This document shows positions 1 through 10,880 of a stretch of 64,000 nucleotides of DNA, piece after piece. The position numbers were made by a program, and so were the translations under genes. The first letter of the stretch is position 1. The number at the start of each line of letters is the position of its first letter. Under the pieces are notes generated by a model. The model was not told the origin of the DNA. It did not search any database and worked only from the letters and a program-made list of their open reading frames with translations. The stretch comes from Jaltomata sinuosa (taxonomy: Eukaryota > Streptophyta > Magnoliopsida > Solanales > Solanaceae), in contig QJPP01000279.1 in assembly GCA_003996215.1 (NCBI GenBank), forward strand, positions 372,001 through 436,000, in the 5' to 3' direction.

Positions 1-1910
1 CCACGAGTTCCTTCCACAACTCGTAGAAGTTTCTACGGGTCATTTTGTTGTCTCGTGGACCTTGATGAGAAGTCAGTCAATTTCCCTGACTTCCATGACT
101 AGGTTCTACGACTCGTGAAAGTTTCCACGAGTTATCCTGTTGAGCTGTAGAAGATCTTCACCAGCCTAGAATTTGGCTCAGGAACCACGAATCCATTCCA
201 CGAGCCGTGATTAGTTCTTTGGTTCATGGGAGGGACTCGTGGAACATGAAGCCGGGTATTTAAGGAAGTTTTCTAATTAAATCCCAGGGAAATTTTGGTC
301 ATTTCCCACTCTTTTAACTACTAAGTGAAGTCATTTTGACTATTTCAAGTGGGGTTTTCACCCATATTATCCTAAGTCTCTTCTAAGCTCCTCACTCACC
401 TCCCAAAAAGGAAAAGCTCCTCTCAAGCTTCAAGTCTCCAAGCTTTAAGTTCAAGCCTCCTAAATCTTTCCATTGAAGTGGGTTATCTTCTTCTAAGGTA
501 TGTGAGTCTTCAATAATGGGTTCTTTCACCCTTGTGCCCAAAAATCTCCAATCCTTATGTTAAATTATGAACTTATGAAATTAGGGTTTTGATCCAAAAT
601 TGGGGAAAATTTATGAAATTAGTTTCTATGTTTAAATTCATGGTTTGTTATTGATTATACATGATTTTTTCATGATTCCTTCATTGATTTTAAAAGCCCA
701 AGCATGAGAATTGATTTCTAGCATGAATCCATAAAATTGTATGTTTTCAAGAGAAATATGGCATGATTAGATACCATGGCCTTATGTATTTATGAAATTG
801 CATGCCCAATTCTTCAAGTATGAATTTAGAAAGAAAATCATGTTTTGAATTATTGTTATGCTAAGCTTTATGAACTATGGTATGAAAGTTGCATGATACC
901 CGATGTGTTTCATGCTTTATGAACAATATTTGGCATGAGAGGATGCCACTATGAAATAATGAGCTATATGTGCATGTTTTGGGAGTAGTATTTAGCACCG
1001 AGTTAGACAGGGTGAGAGTACCCATAGTCCCAGAAACTATATTGCTAGCGTAGGTTATGAAACGATGTGCCTTAAAAGCTTATGAGAGTGGATCCACATC
1101 TTTATATATGGTGTCATTGCCTTAGCGGGGCATAGGACAGCTTTGCCAACTAGGGTTATATAGTTGGGTATGGTGACTGTTCCTTGGCAAGGTTCAAAGT
1201 CAGCTTTGCTAACTAGGGTTATATAGTTAGATTCCATGTAGCTCACATGGTCTCATGTCGGTTATAAGAAACTCCCGTATGTATGTTTTTTAAGTTTTCT
1301 AAGCTTTACGAACTCCCTTATGAACTATCATTTTGAAGTTGGCTTTTGTACCATGTTTCAGCTTTCCATTATGATATCTTCTCATGATACTCTATTATGT
1401 ATGGATTATGTTTAAGTACATTTTAAAGCATGTTTTATCATAGTTATGCATTGCTCAAATACTTAGTACATTCCATAGTACTAACGTATATTGCGATGCA
1501 TCCTTTAATGATGCAGATTCAGGTGTCCCTTCTCAGATACGTGGCTAGAGTCTCCGGCCACTCTCAGTCAGCCTTGGTGAGTCCTCATAGTTCGAGTACT
1601 ATACTTTACTCTAGCTTTATGTTCCCTTTCTTTTTAGATTTTTGAGTTAGTTGGGGTATTGTCCCATCAACTCTTTATGCTAGTCTTAGAGGCTTTTTAG
1701 ATATAGATGTTATGGGATGATCTTTGAGTTATATTCCTTATTCGACTTATCTATCTATTATTATGTTTCCTATTTTGGATCCGATTATGATGCTTCCGCT
1801 ATGTTTTCCTTTATGTTTACTTGAGAATGTTATGACCAAGGGTTAGCTTGGGATCCTTGTAGTCTTGAGTCCCGTGTTACGTCTAAGGGGTAATCTCGGA
1901 GCGTGACGAT
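1..1910 (+). repeat. A-family chromovirus LTR, cut by window start
   Basis: This matches, in opposite orientation, the two LTRs of the complete element at 25522-34533. Shared landmarks are the CCACGAG/CTCGTGG word cluster (1-250), the motif ATGACCAAGGGTTAGCTTGG near 1830 and the end GCGTGAC near 1908. The first roughly 100 bp lie outside the window. No TGGTATCAGAGC primer-binding site follows, so this is a 3' LTR or a solo LTR. It is visibly more diverged than the other two copies. Short ORFs inside it are not genes. Confidence 0.85.
256..264 (+). promoter_or_regulatory. TATA-like core in A-family LTR
   Basis: GTATTTAAG lies directly downstream of the CACGAG/CTCGTG cluster (1-250). This is the position expected of the U3 core promoter. 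It is inferred from position and base composition only. Confidence 0.4.
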
Positions 1911-2393
1911 AAATGTTTCGCCCGCAAGGTTGTTCGCCATAGATTTGTTTAGTTGGAACTTAGAACTCAATATGACAGTAACACACAAATAAGTATGCAC
2001 ACTTTTATATAATAGGACACAATTTCACATAAAAAAGTAAGACAGTATAAGACACTCACGTCTCACACAACTCGTTCACAAACATGACTTCAGGCTTCAT
2101 CAATGCTAAATGCTAATCAAAACAAATGAGGCTAGGGTAGGGAACTAGAAAATAAATGGGCTTGGACTTGGGTCTTTATTGGGTCAACATATATAATAAA
2201 TGTAATATAAATATTTTTTTAAAATTTAATTAATATAAGTTTGGTTCTTCGGTGCACCAAAGAACTGTTACCCTTAAACCCAACACCGAACTGAAGAGCC
2301 GAAGTTTAAAAAAAAAATTGAGCCAAAATTGAAGAACCGAATTAATTTGGTTCTGTTTGGTTTTTTGATTCTCCAGTTTTTTTCCCACCCCTA
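1911..2393. mobile_element. hAT-like non-autonomous DNA transposon remnant
   Basis: The right part (about 2200-2393) matches the right end of the complete hAT-like element at 54848-55957. Both contain GGTTCTTCGGTGCACC-like subterminal words, a run of A after AAGTTT, and GGTTCTGTTTGGTTTTTTG. It ends in CCACCCCTA, resembling that element's terminus (GCCCAGCCCTA). The left end is not defined. There is no transposase ORF. The stretch 1911-1950 is unassigned. Confidence 0.6.
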
Positions 2394-2447
2394 GTTGACA
2401 TATCTCAATGAAGTTCCGAATATGTTGGTTGGCTTCCTCATGCGTGA
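2394..2447 (-). pseudogene. gag scrap, Athila/Tat-like
   Basis: Minus-strand translation reads EEANQHIRNFIEICQ, resembling the gag segment that precedes the conserved C-K-x-F/Y-N-L-P-G-V stretch in Athila-type gag. The equivalent stretch in C1 reads DVNLHLINFMGIC. Only about 18 codons survive, between the hAT end (2393) and the C1 LTR (2448). The orientation is opposite to C1, so it belongs to an older element. Confidence 0.45.
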
Positions 2448-4013
2448 TGTGCTGAGATTTCACGGCACTTTCGATGCTTAAAACTGAGGATTTTGGAAAT
2501 TCTTAAGTGTGTTTTGTTAGATATGATGCTCGTTTGGTACATGTGCAGGGGAAAAGTGTTTAAAAGACAATAAGACATAAAAGTTGATATTTCTGGGATA
2601 AAAGTCATTCCCCGCGGGTGTGGGATCTACCACGGCCCATGAGAAGAGGCCTCAAAATAAGACAGCAGGCATTAGAAGAAAAAACCCATCCCATGACTGA
2701 ATGGGATGGGCGTCGAAGCTATAACAGGACGTCACAATTACCCGTCGAAATAGACCAGTGGAGCTAAAGGCTAGAATCAAAGATTGACGTCCTGCCATGA
2801 CTCCTGTGAGAGCCACGATGGGATGTTGCACACGCCCGTTGGGATTGGACAGAGCCACTGGGAACTCAGATGATTAGGCCGATGAGTTACCTACGACGCC
2901 TGTGGCAACCGCGATATCCCGTCATCCTGGTCCATGGGAATGAGGTAGATGACTTGGAGCAAAACTGATAGAAAGATCGATGAGCACCCACGATGGCCCG
3001 TGGGGCCTGCCCATCAGAACTGCTGCATTCTAGCTCTCCTAGTTCTGTTAGGATTTGATCTGTTTTGTCTATAAATACATTCCCTTAGGTTTTATTTCGA
3101 ATGTTATGCATTATTTTTCAATTGTTATGCAACTTTGAGACATCATAACACATTGTTGAGATTTTATTCTATACATTTGAGAATTTAAGTTTTGTTATTG
3201 ATTATTGAAGTATTCTTGGGAATTCAAGATTTTGGTTTTCCTTACTCATCTTTGTAAGTTATACTCTTGATCTATTCATCTAAATCTTATTATTATCTTA
3301 CAACTATGAGTAGCTAAATCCACAAATAGGCGTGTGGGAACCATGAAGGATTAACAAAGTAGGCAAAGTACTTAGTAATGCTAGGAAGGTGTTCATGCAT
3401 GTATTGGTCTTCCTCTTATTTTGATTGATTTTTAACGGTTGTAAACATTAGAACTAGTCTTATTCCTACTTGCTTAACCAAAGGGTAATGAATGGGAAAG
3501 GGGATTATACAACGGAAATTTGAGGCTACCAACCCTCACCTAATTAGCTTGAACTTGCCCGGGGAAATCTAATATGGGACCAGTGGTAAGGGTTAGCAAA
3601 GCAAACGCCCGTAGACTGACCAAGTTGCATGGTGACATTCTTCTATTTTGGTAACCATCCGCTTAGGAGAACCTCACTTACCGATCTTTCATGCATAGCA
3701 CTAGACTAGATTGTTGGTACAATGTCTTACTGCGTTATGAACTCATGAGGAACACTTCCCTAGTCACTTCTCTCATTGATTACATTACTTGAAAATGATT
3801 ACGTTGTTACTTGTTCGAATCTTAGTTACAAACATTACTTTTACTTTAAAACCCCCCCTTTTGGGGGGAAATAAATGGCTAAGAGCGTGAATAAACATAG
3901 TTGACCCTAGTCCTACCATATTCCCTATGGGATCGACCCCAACCTTCTTTGGGTTCTATATTTCAACAACGACCACTTTATGCTTCTTTTGGAGGTGTAA
4001 TTTGGGCGTATCA
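2448..4013 (+). repeat. C1 5' LTR (1566 bp)
   Basis: It starts TGTGCTGAGATTTCACGG and ends GGGCGTATCA. The C2 LTR (4875-6441, 1567 bp) is homologous along its whole length. Features in order are a cluster of CCATGGCCCGTGG-like words (2610-3010), a TATA box at 3070, and a U5 segment with CCCTATGGGATCGACCCCAACC. The start was fixed by alignment with the C2 LTR. Confidence 0.85.
3070..3077 (+). promoter_or_regulatory. TATA box in C1 LTR
   Basis: TATAAATA within GTCTATAAATACATTCCC sits about 60 bp after the last GC-rich word. C2 has CATAAATACC at the same place (5509). Activity is not shown. Confidence 0.55.
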
Positions 4014-4017
4014 ATTT

Positions 4018-4035
4018 TGGCATTGTTTCCGGGGA
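4018..4035 (+). other. Primer-binding site of C1 (tRNA-Asp type, diverged)
   Basis: TGGCATTGTTTCCGGGGA begins 4 bp after the LTR end. Athila-lineage elements typically use a site complementary to the tRNA-Asp 3' end (TGGCGCCGTTGCCGGGGA). C1 has several substitutions. Confidence 0.75.
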
Positions 4036-4145
4036 TTATGGTTTAGGATTTAGGGAGATTGTGTTTATTTCACTATTAGTCCTTATTTTCCAATTTTACT
4101 TTTTATATTATTTTTGTGTTTGTTCCATAGGTTGCACACTTGTGC

Positions 4146-4874
4146 ATGCCCAGCAGAAGGAGTCAAGGCAATCCCCTAATTCAAATCGATCCCGAACTCC
4201 CACGAAATCTGAGAAACATGGTTAAGGAGGGATTTTTTGAGACACCTGAATAGTCCACAGCACGGATGTTAGCCGAAGAACAGCAGAGGAAAAAGGCAGC
4301 AGAAGATACTCAAATTGCATAAGATGTGCAAGCTACAGATGCACTTGCTCAACATAATGCTCAAGTAGAGCAAGCATGGCAAGATAGACAAGATGTTGCT
4401 CGTCAAGCCACACTAAATGCTCAAGCTGCGAGAGACGAGGCAGCTCGATGCAATGTACCTCAAGATCCTATCGCACCAAGAGGGAATAGAGGCCGCCAGA
4501 ACCAACAACCTCAATACATCCCTCACTATAGTGTTAATGATGATGATGTCAATGATGTAGGGACAATAAGCCCCATAGTATTGCCACAACTGCCCGATGG
4601 TACAAAGTTTGATATTACAAGTACTATGATCCAGCTGTTGAACCTAAAGGGATTATTTATGGTCAAGCCCACTGATGATGTGAACTTGCACTTGATAAAT
4701 TTTATGGGGATTTGCAAGGCCTACAACCTTCCAGGGGTAGATCAAGATTCCATCAGGTTGTAGCTCTTTCTATTCTCTTTGACAGGAGAAGCAACTCTTT
4801 GGCTTACTGAACTTCCTGATGCTTCAATATTTATACGGAAGGAATTGAAGAGTCAGTTTTTGGAGAGGTTGATG
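4146..4874 (+). pseudogene. C1 gag, N-terminal part, broken
   Basis: The reading frame starts at ATG 4146 (MPSRRSQGNPLIQ), the same relative place as the C2 gag start. It continues with an Ala/Gln/Arg-rich helical stretch and the capsid-like segment TSTMIQLLNLKGLF followed by NLPGVDQDSIRL. In-frame stops occur early, where a Glu codon became TAG (near 4251) and again near 4320, and after SIRL (4761). The frame continues (TLWLTELPD, KSQFLERL) until the C2 LTR starts at 4875. No zinc knuckle, protease or pol of C1 remains. This is structural gag of an Athila-type element and is non-functional. Confidence 0.8.
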
Positions 4875-6441
4875 TGTCGGGATTTCACGGCCCTTTCGAT
4901 GCTTAAAACTAAGGATTTTAGGAGTTCTTAAGTATGTTTTATTGGATTTGATGTCGTTTGTTACATATACAAGGAAAAAAATTAAAAAGTTAAAAAAATT
5001 AAAAAGTTATAGTTTTCTGGGTGAAAAGACATGCCCCACGAGCATGGGTTCCACCATGGCCCGTGGGAGAAGGCGTCTGAATAGAGCAAAAAAACTTAAA
5101 GGTAAAATCATCTCCCACATCATTCCACGACAGGCGTCGATCTAGCCACGGGACATCACATTTACCCGTGAGAATAGATCAGTGGAACATAGAAGCCAAG
5201 TCAAGCCTGAAAAGTTTCCATAACTCCAGTGAGAGACACCAAGGGATGTTGCAGAGCCCGTCAAAACATGCCAGAGAAGATTAGAGAAACAAGTTTTCTA
5301 GCCGATGAGATAGCCACGATGGGCGTGGAAACCATGATGCCCCATTACACTTGCCCGTGGAAACAATGTAGAATTCTGGAGACGCATAGTCAAGGATATC
5401 TGATGGGCACCAACGATGTCCGTCGTACCCATGATTGCCCGTGGGGCTTCCTGTCAGAAGTGTCGCATCCAGCTTTCCTAGATCAGTTAGGATTTGGTCT
5501 TTTTTGTCCATAAATACCTTCCCTTAGGTTTTATTTTGGGGTTCCTACTTTCTTCAATATTGTTAAGAATTATTTACACTTTGTGTGACATCATAACACA
5601 GTTCTTGAGAATTAAAAGATTGTTCTTGATTTATCGAAGTGTTCTTGAGATTTCAAGATATCTGATTTTCTTTACTTGTTCTTGTATGTTATAATCATGA
5701 TGTCTTCATCTATATCTGGTTATCTTCTTACAACCATGATTAGATAAATCCACAACTAGGGTTGTGGAAACCATGATGGATTAACGAAGTACGCAAAGTA
5801 CTTGATAATTCTAGGGTGGTGTTTAAGCATGTATTGTTCTTCCTTTTGCTTTGATTGTTTTTAAACGATTGCAAATGTTAGAACTTGCCTTATTCATACT
5901 TACCGGACCAAGGAGGTAATGAATGGGAAAAGGGTTAATTATAATGGACATTTGAGGCTATCAACCCTCATCTAATAGCTTGACCTTGTCCAGGAATAGC
6001 TAATATGGGATCAAGGGTAAGGGTTAGTAAAGCATACACTCGCGATCGGACCAAGGCGTGTGGTGAAATTCATCTATCTAGGTAACCAACTATTTAGGTG
6101 AACCTAACTTACCGATCTTGCATGCTAAGCACCAAGCTAGTTTACTAAGTACAACGCCTTACTAAGTTATGATCTCATGGGGAACACTACCCTAGTCGCT
6201 TCTCTCATTGATTACAAATCTTAAAACTGTTAATTGTTATTTGTCCGAATTTTAATTACAATTATTACTTGTTACTTAACCCCTCCTTCATAGGGAAATA
6301 AACGGCTAAGAGCACGAGTAAACATAATTGACCCTAGTCCTACTATACTCCCTATGAGATCGACCCTAACCTTGGTTAGATTCTATATTTGAACAACGAC
6401 CATTTTATGCTTCTAAAAGGAGGTATAATTTGGGGGTATCA
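4875..6441 (+). repeat. C2 5' LTR (1567 bp)
   Basis: It starts TGTCGGGATTTCACGGCC and ends GGGGGTATCA, and is homologous throughout to the C1 LTR. It carries a dense run of words such as CCATGGCCCGTGGGAG, GCCACGGGACATCACA and TTGCCCGTGGGGCTTCC (5030-5450), then a TATA-like core at 5509. Confidence 0.88.
5509..5516 (+). promoter_or_regulatory. TATA-like core in C2 LTR
   Basis: CATAAATA lies in the same context (CATAAATACCTTCCCTTAGG) as the C1 TATA box, just after the CCCGTGG cluster. Confidence 0.5.
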
Positions 6442-6446
6442 AATTT

Positions 6447-6464
6447 TGGCACCGTTACCGGGGA
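6447..6464 (+). other. Primer-binding site of C2 (tRNA-Asp type)
   Basis: TGGCACCGTTACCGGGGA begins 5 bp after the LTR end. It differs at two positions from the usual Athila-lineage tRNA-Asp site, so it is closer to canonical than the C1 or B sites. Confidence 0.8.
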
Positions 6465-6572
6465 ATACGTATTATGATTTAGAAAAATTATGTTTATTTC
6501 ACTATTAGTCCTTATTTCCTGATTTACTTTTTTTGTTGTTGTTGTTTTGTTCCACAGGTTGCACACTTGTGC

Positions 6573-8363
6573 ATGACCAGTTTAAGGAGTCAAGGCAATC
6601 CCTTGATTCCATTCGATCTGAAACTCTAACAAACTCTGAGAAACATGGTTAAAGAGGGAGTTTACGAGAAACCTGAAGAGGCCACAACTCAGATCTTGGC
6701 CGAAGAAGAGCAAAAGCAGGCAGAAGAAGATATCCAAATTGTTGAAGATGCTCAAATTACCGTAGACCTTGTAGCTCAAAATGAGGTAGCTGAGCAAGCA
6801 AGGTAAGCACGACAACAAGCTGCTCATCAAGCCGCACTAGATTCTTAAGCTGCGAGAAATGAGGTAGCCCAACGCAATGTGCCTCAAGATCCAGTTGCAC
6901 AAAGAGGAAATAGAGGCCAACATTTGCAGCAACCCTGACATGTCCCTCGATACAATGTTGATAATGATGACACAGGGACAACCAGCCCTACAGTATTATC
7001 ACCGCTACCCATTGGTACAAAGATCGATATTACTAGCACTATGATTCAGCTGTTGAACCTGAAGAGATTATTTGCTGGCAAGCCCACTTAGGATGCGAAC
7101 TTGCACTTTAAGAGCTTTGTGGGGATCTGCAAGCCTTACAACCTTCCAGGGGTAAATCTAGATGTTATCAGATTGTAACTCTTTCCATTTTCGTTGGCTG
7201 CGGAAGCAACACTTTGGCAGTTGGAATTGCTGGACACATTAATATTTAGATAAATTGAACTAAGGAATCAGTTTCTAAAGAGGTTCTTTCCTCCCTCGTG
7301 GATGTTGAAACTAAAGTAGGAGATCTATAATTTCAAGCAGTTTCCCACTGAAGTATTGTATGAAACATGGCTTAGGTTCAACAAGAAGCTGAAGCAGGTT
7401 CGGAATCACAGGATTCCTTCAGACCATTTGATGGACATCACTTATAGAGCATTGAATGCAAATACTAAGGTAGTAGCATATACAGTGACCGGGGGAGAAT
7501 TCATGGAGAATACTTATGTCGGAGTTTCTAAGATGCTAGATAGGGTTACCAAGACTAACAGGGCCTGGCGCACGAGGGAAGCTGAAAGCTCAACAAGAAC
7601 TTATGCAGTTGGGAAGTCCATTGACCATGAAGAATTCTAGGAAATTAAATAGGTCTTTGCAACCCTACAAATGACTGTACATCTGATTATGAAGAAAATT
7701 CTTAATGGCGGTTTAGAGAAGGTGAAGGTTGTAGGTTCACAAGGTAAAGCATTGAGATAATATGAGTACTACTCTGATGAAGAAGCAAATTATATAAATG
7801 ATCAAATGACGGGTTTTCAATCCAATGGCCAAGGAAATCAAGGTCAAAATAAGGATAGAGATGGAAACTACAAATGGTATGGATACAGAGATATGAGTAG
7901 GGGTAGATATAATGACTGGAACAAGAGGGATGGCTACAAAAATGATAGAAGCGGCATGTATGTCCCTCCTGGAAATTGCGTATCAGTACCTGAACAACCA
8001 TCCATGAGGGAGCTGATTAACAAGGTATTACAAAAGGTTGATTCTATGGATGGAAGTATGAAGGAGATGTGTGTTGGCCTATCAAGTGTGATTCAAAAGG
8101 CAAAGGCTCATTCTGTCTCTATAAAGCAGATTGAGGCACAGATGAGCCAAATGTCTATAACCCTGAATCCACATCAAAAGGGTACTCTCCCAAGTGACAT
8201 AATTCTGAATCTAAAGATTGATCATCAGTGCATGGTTGTGACTACCCGAAGTGGTAAACAGACTGTTGATCCTCATATTCCTATAGTTGTTAATGAGTTG
8301 GCTGAGCCTGAAAAAGATGATACTGAGATTATTGTCAATGCTGAAGAAAAAGGTAAAGTTTAA
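6573..8363 (+). pseudogene. C2 gag, one frame with many stops
   Basis: The start is ATG 6573 (MTSLRSQGNPLIPFD), matching C1. The same frame runs to 8363 with about a dozen in-frame stops and no frameshift. Recognisable parts are TSTMIQLLNLKRLF, NLPGVNLDVIRL, NQFLKRFFPPSW, the major-homology-like LYETWLRFNKKLKQV, and the C-terminal VVTTRSGKQ, which corresponds to the TLRSGK motif usual near the gag C-terminus of Athila. Open stretches are 7356-7640 and 7806-8363. I find no intact CCHC knuckle. Long ORFs on the opposite strand here (such as 7702-8001) are shadows. Non-functional. Confidence 0.85.
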
Positions 8364-8429
8364 AATCCATGTGAGAAGAAAGCCACAGATGCAAAGCAAA
8401 TAACAAGGAGGTTTCATAGGTCTTGAAGC

Positions 8430-9140
8430 CTATTCCATTGCCTCATCCACCTTACCCACAGAGATTGAAAAAGAAGGTTGAGAAAGGTAAATTTCACAAG
8501 TTCATCTCCATGCTGAAATAACTTTCAGTCAACATTCCTTTAGTTGAAGCATTTGAGCAGATGCCTGGGTATGTGAAGTTTATGAAGGATCTGGTGACAA
8601 GGAAGAGAACTGTGAGTTTTGAGCCAGCTTATAATTTGCACTATTATAGTGCAATAGCATCCCGTTCTTGAGTGCAGAAAAAGAAAGATCCTGGAGCTTT
8701 CACTATTCCTTGCACGATTAAAGTTTTCTACTTTGCCAAAGCATTGTGTGATTTGGGTGCTAGTATTAATCTGATACCACTAGCAGTGTTCAATCAATTG
8801 GGCTTGGGAGCCCCCAAACTGACTACAATGCAGCTTTTTATGGCAGATCGCACGGTGAAAAGGACTGTAGGAATTCTCTATAATGTACTTGTGAAAGTTG
8901 ACACTTTCATCTTCCATGTAGACTTTGTGATCCTTGACTACGAGGTTGACTTTGAAGTTCCTATCATCTTGGGATGCCCATTCCTTACCACCAGACGCGC
9001 TTTAGTTGACTTAGAGACTGGTCAGATAAAATTTAAACTTAATGATGAGGTAGTAACATTCAATTTCTGCCAGTCTATGAAACATCATGACAATATACGC
9101 ATAGTATCAATTATAGATGTGGTTGATGAGGATTAGCTGA
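8430..9140 (+). pseudogene. C2 aspartic protease region
   Basis: A +1/-1 shift between 8363 and 8430 separates this from gag. The frame reads FISMLK, stop, LSVNIPLVEAFEQMPGYVKF, then FTIPCTIKVFYFAKALCDLGASINLIPL. DLGAS is the retropepsin active-site motif with the Leu typical of Athila. Downstream are MADRTVKRTVG, DFVILDYEVDFEVPIILG and a GLG-type flap region. Stops lie near 8520 and 8668. The open part is 8672-9136. It would cleave the Gag-Pol polyprotein but is inactive as it stands. Confidence 0.85.
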
Positions 9141-9142
9141 TA

Positions 9143-9353
9143 GTGCCTATTGAAGAGAGACTTGGTGTTGAAGCACTTGAAGCCGTTATTATGAATATTG
9201 ATAGAGATGATATTGAGGAGTATGATAATATGGTACAAGCACTTGCAGGTATGGGATCTTATACTTACGCTCCAAAGAAACTAAATTTGGACTTAACGAA
9301 TCGACAGACACCACCTGCCAGACCATCTATTGATGAGCCTCCAGTGTTATAGC
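9143..9353 (+). pseudogene. C2 protease-RT linker
   Basis: An open stretch of 69 codons (PIEERLGVEALEAVIMN...DEPPVL) lies between protease and RT and ends in a stop where the frame otherwise continues (LKALPSHL). It has no catalytic domain. Confidence 0.65.
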
Positions 9354-10850
9354 TCAAAGCACTTCCATCTCACCTCTGATATGTGTTCTTAGGAGCTAAT
9401 GACACCTTGCCAATTATTATTGCTGCAGACTTAGGTGAAGGGTAGGTTGAAGCTCTGGTTTCTGTGTTAAGAAAGTTCTAAAGGGTCATTGGTTGGTCCA
9501 TTGCTGACATCATTAGGATTCTGCCTGGAATTTGCACACATAAAATTCAAATCGCTCCAGATTGTATTTTAAGTATTGAGCACTAGCATAGGTTGAATCA
9601 GCTATGCAAGAAGTTTTCAAAAAGGAGATCATCAAGTGGTTGGATGTAGGTGTGGTTTACCCTATTGCGGATAGCAAGTGGGTGAACCCTGTTCAGTGTA
9701 TGCCAGAAAAGATTGGGATTACTGTGGTCGCAAATTCAAAGAATGAGTTGATTTTAATGAAGTTAGTCAGAGGCTGGCACATATGCATGGATTACAGGAA
9801 GTTGAATGCTTGGACTGAGAAGGATCATTTTTCGATGCCATTCATGGATCATATGTTAGACCGTCTTGCTAGTAGAGGATGGTATTATTTTCTTCACGGT
9901 TATTCAGGATATAATAAGATCTTGATTGCTCCTGTAGACTAAGATAAAACCACTTTCACTTGTTTGTATGGGATATTTACTTTCAAGAGAATGCCTTTTG
10001 GTTTATGCAATGCACCAGCGACATTTCAGCATTGCATGATGTCTATTTTCTCAGACATGGTAGAGGACACTATTGAGGTATTTATGGATGACTTTTCGGT
10101 AGTTGGTGACTACTTTGGTGATTGTTTGGATCATCTTAGTTTTGTGCTAAAGAGGTGTGAAGAATGCAACTTAGTACTGAATTGGAAGAAGTGTCACTTC
10201 ATGGTCAAAGAGGGTATAGTGCTTGGCCATCAGATTTCCAAGAAGGGTATTGAGGTCGACAAAGCAAAGATAGAGGTGATTGAAAAATCACCTCCGCCAG
10301 TATCTATGAAGGGTATTAGAAGCATTTTGGGGCACACTGGTTTCCATCACAAGTTTATCAAAGACTTCTCTAAAATTGCACATCCCTTGTGCAAGTTATT
10401 GGAGAAGGAGGTGAAGTTTTGTTTTGATGAGGCATGTTTGAAGGCATTCGAGTGCCAGAAGGAAAAGTTGATCTCGTCTCCCATTATTATTTCTCCTGAT
10501 TGGTATCAGCCTTTTGAAGTTATGTGCAATGCAAGTGGAGTGGCACTAGGAGCAGTCCTAGGCCAATGACGTGAAAGATTCTTCATCCCATATACAATGC
10601 TAGCAAAACACTTAACTCTGCTCAAAAGAACTATACGGTGACAGAACAAGAGTTGCTTGTTGTGGTCTTTGCATTTGAAAAGTTCAGTTCATACTTGCTT
10701 GGAACTAAGGTAGTTGTGCACACTGACCATGCAACTATAAGGTACCTCATGGCGAAGAAGGATGCTAAGCCGAAATTGATTAGGTGTGTGTTGTTGCTAC
10801 AAGAGTTTGATTTTGAGGTCAAGGACTGAAAGGGCACAGAAAATTAGGTA
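9354..10850 (+). pseudogene. C2 reverse transcriptase and RNase H
   Basis: Polymerase motifs are visible. These are PGICTHKIQIAPD near 9530, CMDYRKLNAW (about 9787), FKRMPFGLCNAPATFQ (about 9985) and the active site VFMDDFSVVGD (about 10078-10110, both Asp kept). GILVLGH-type and LLQEFDFEVKD segments follow. Breaks are stops near 9378, 9442, 9480 and 9940 (Glu codon to TAA) and a frameshift near 10568 between RT and RNase H. RNase H has MCNASG where MCDASG is expected, so the first catalytic Asp is Asn. TEQELLVVVFAFEKF keeps the Glu. It synthesised cDNA when functional and is inactive now. Confidence 0.85.
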
Positions 10851-10880
10851 GCAGATCATTTTTCCAGATTAGAAGAAGAA

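Larger units (their letters stand above)
2448..4874 (+). mobile_element. Athila-type retrotransposon C1, 5' part
   Basis: The order is 5' LTR (2448-4013), tRNA-Asp-type PBS (4018-4035), leader, then gag from 4146. Gag stops at 4874, where same-family element C2 begins with its own LTR. The rest of C1 should lie beyond C2's 3' end but is absent, probably lost in the deletion inferred around D. Family assignment rests on the PBS type, the gag motifs and similarity to C2. Confidence 0.8.

Noticed and set aside
7702..8417. Minus-strand ORFs of 68-99 codons
   Set aside because: They are antisense to C2 gag, which reads in one plus-strand frame with recognisable motifs.
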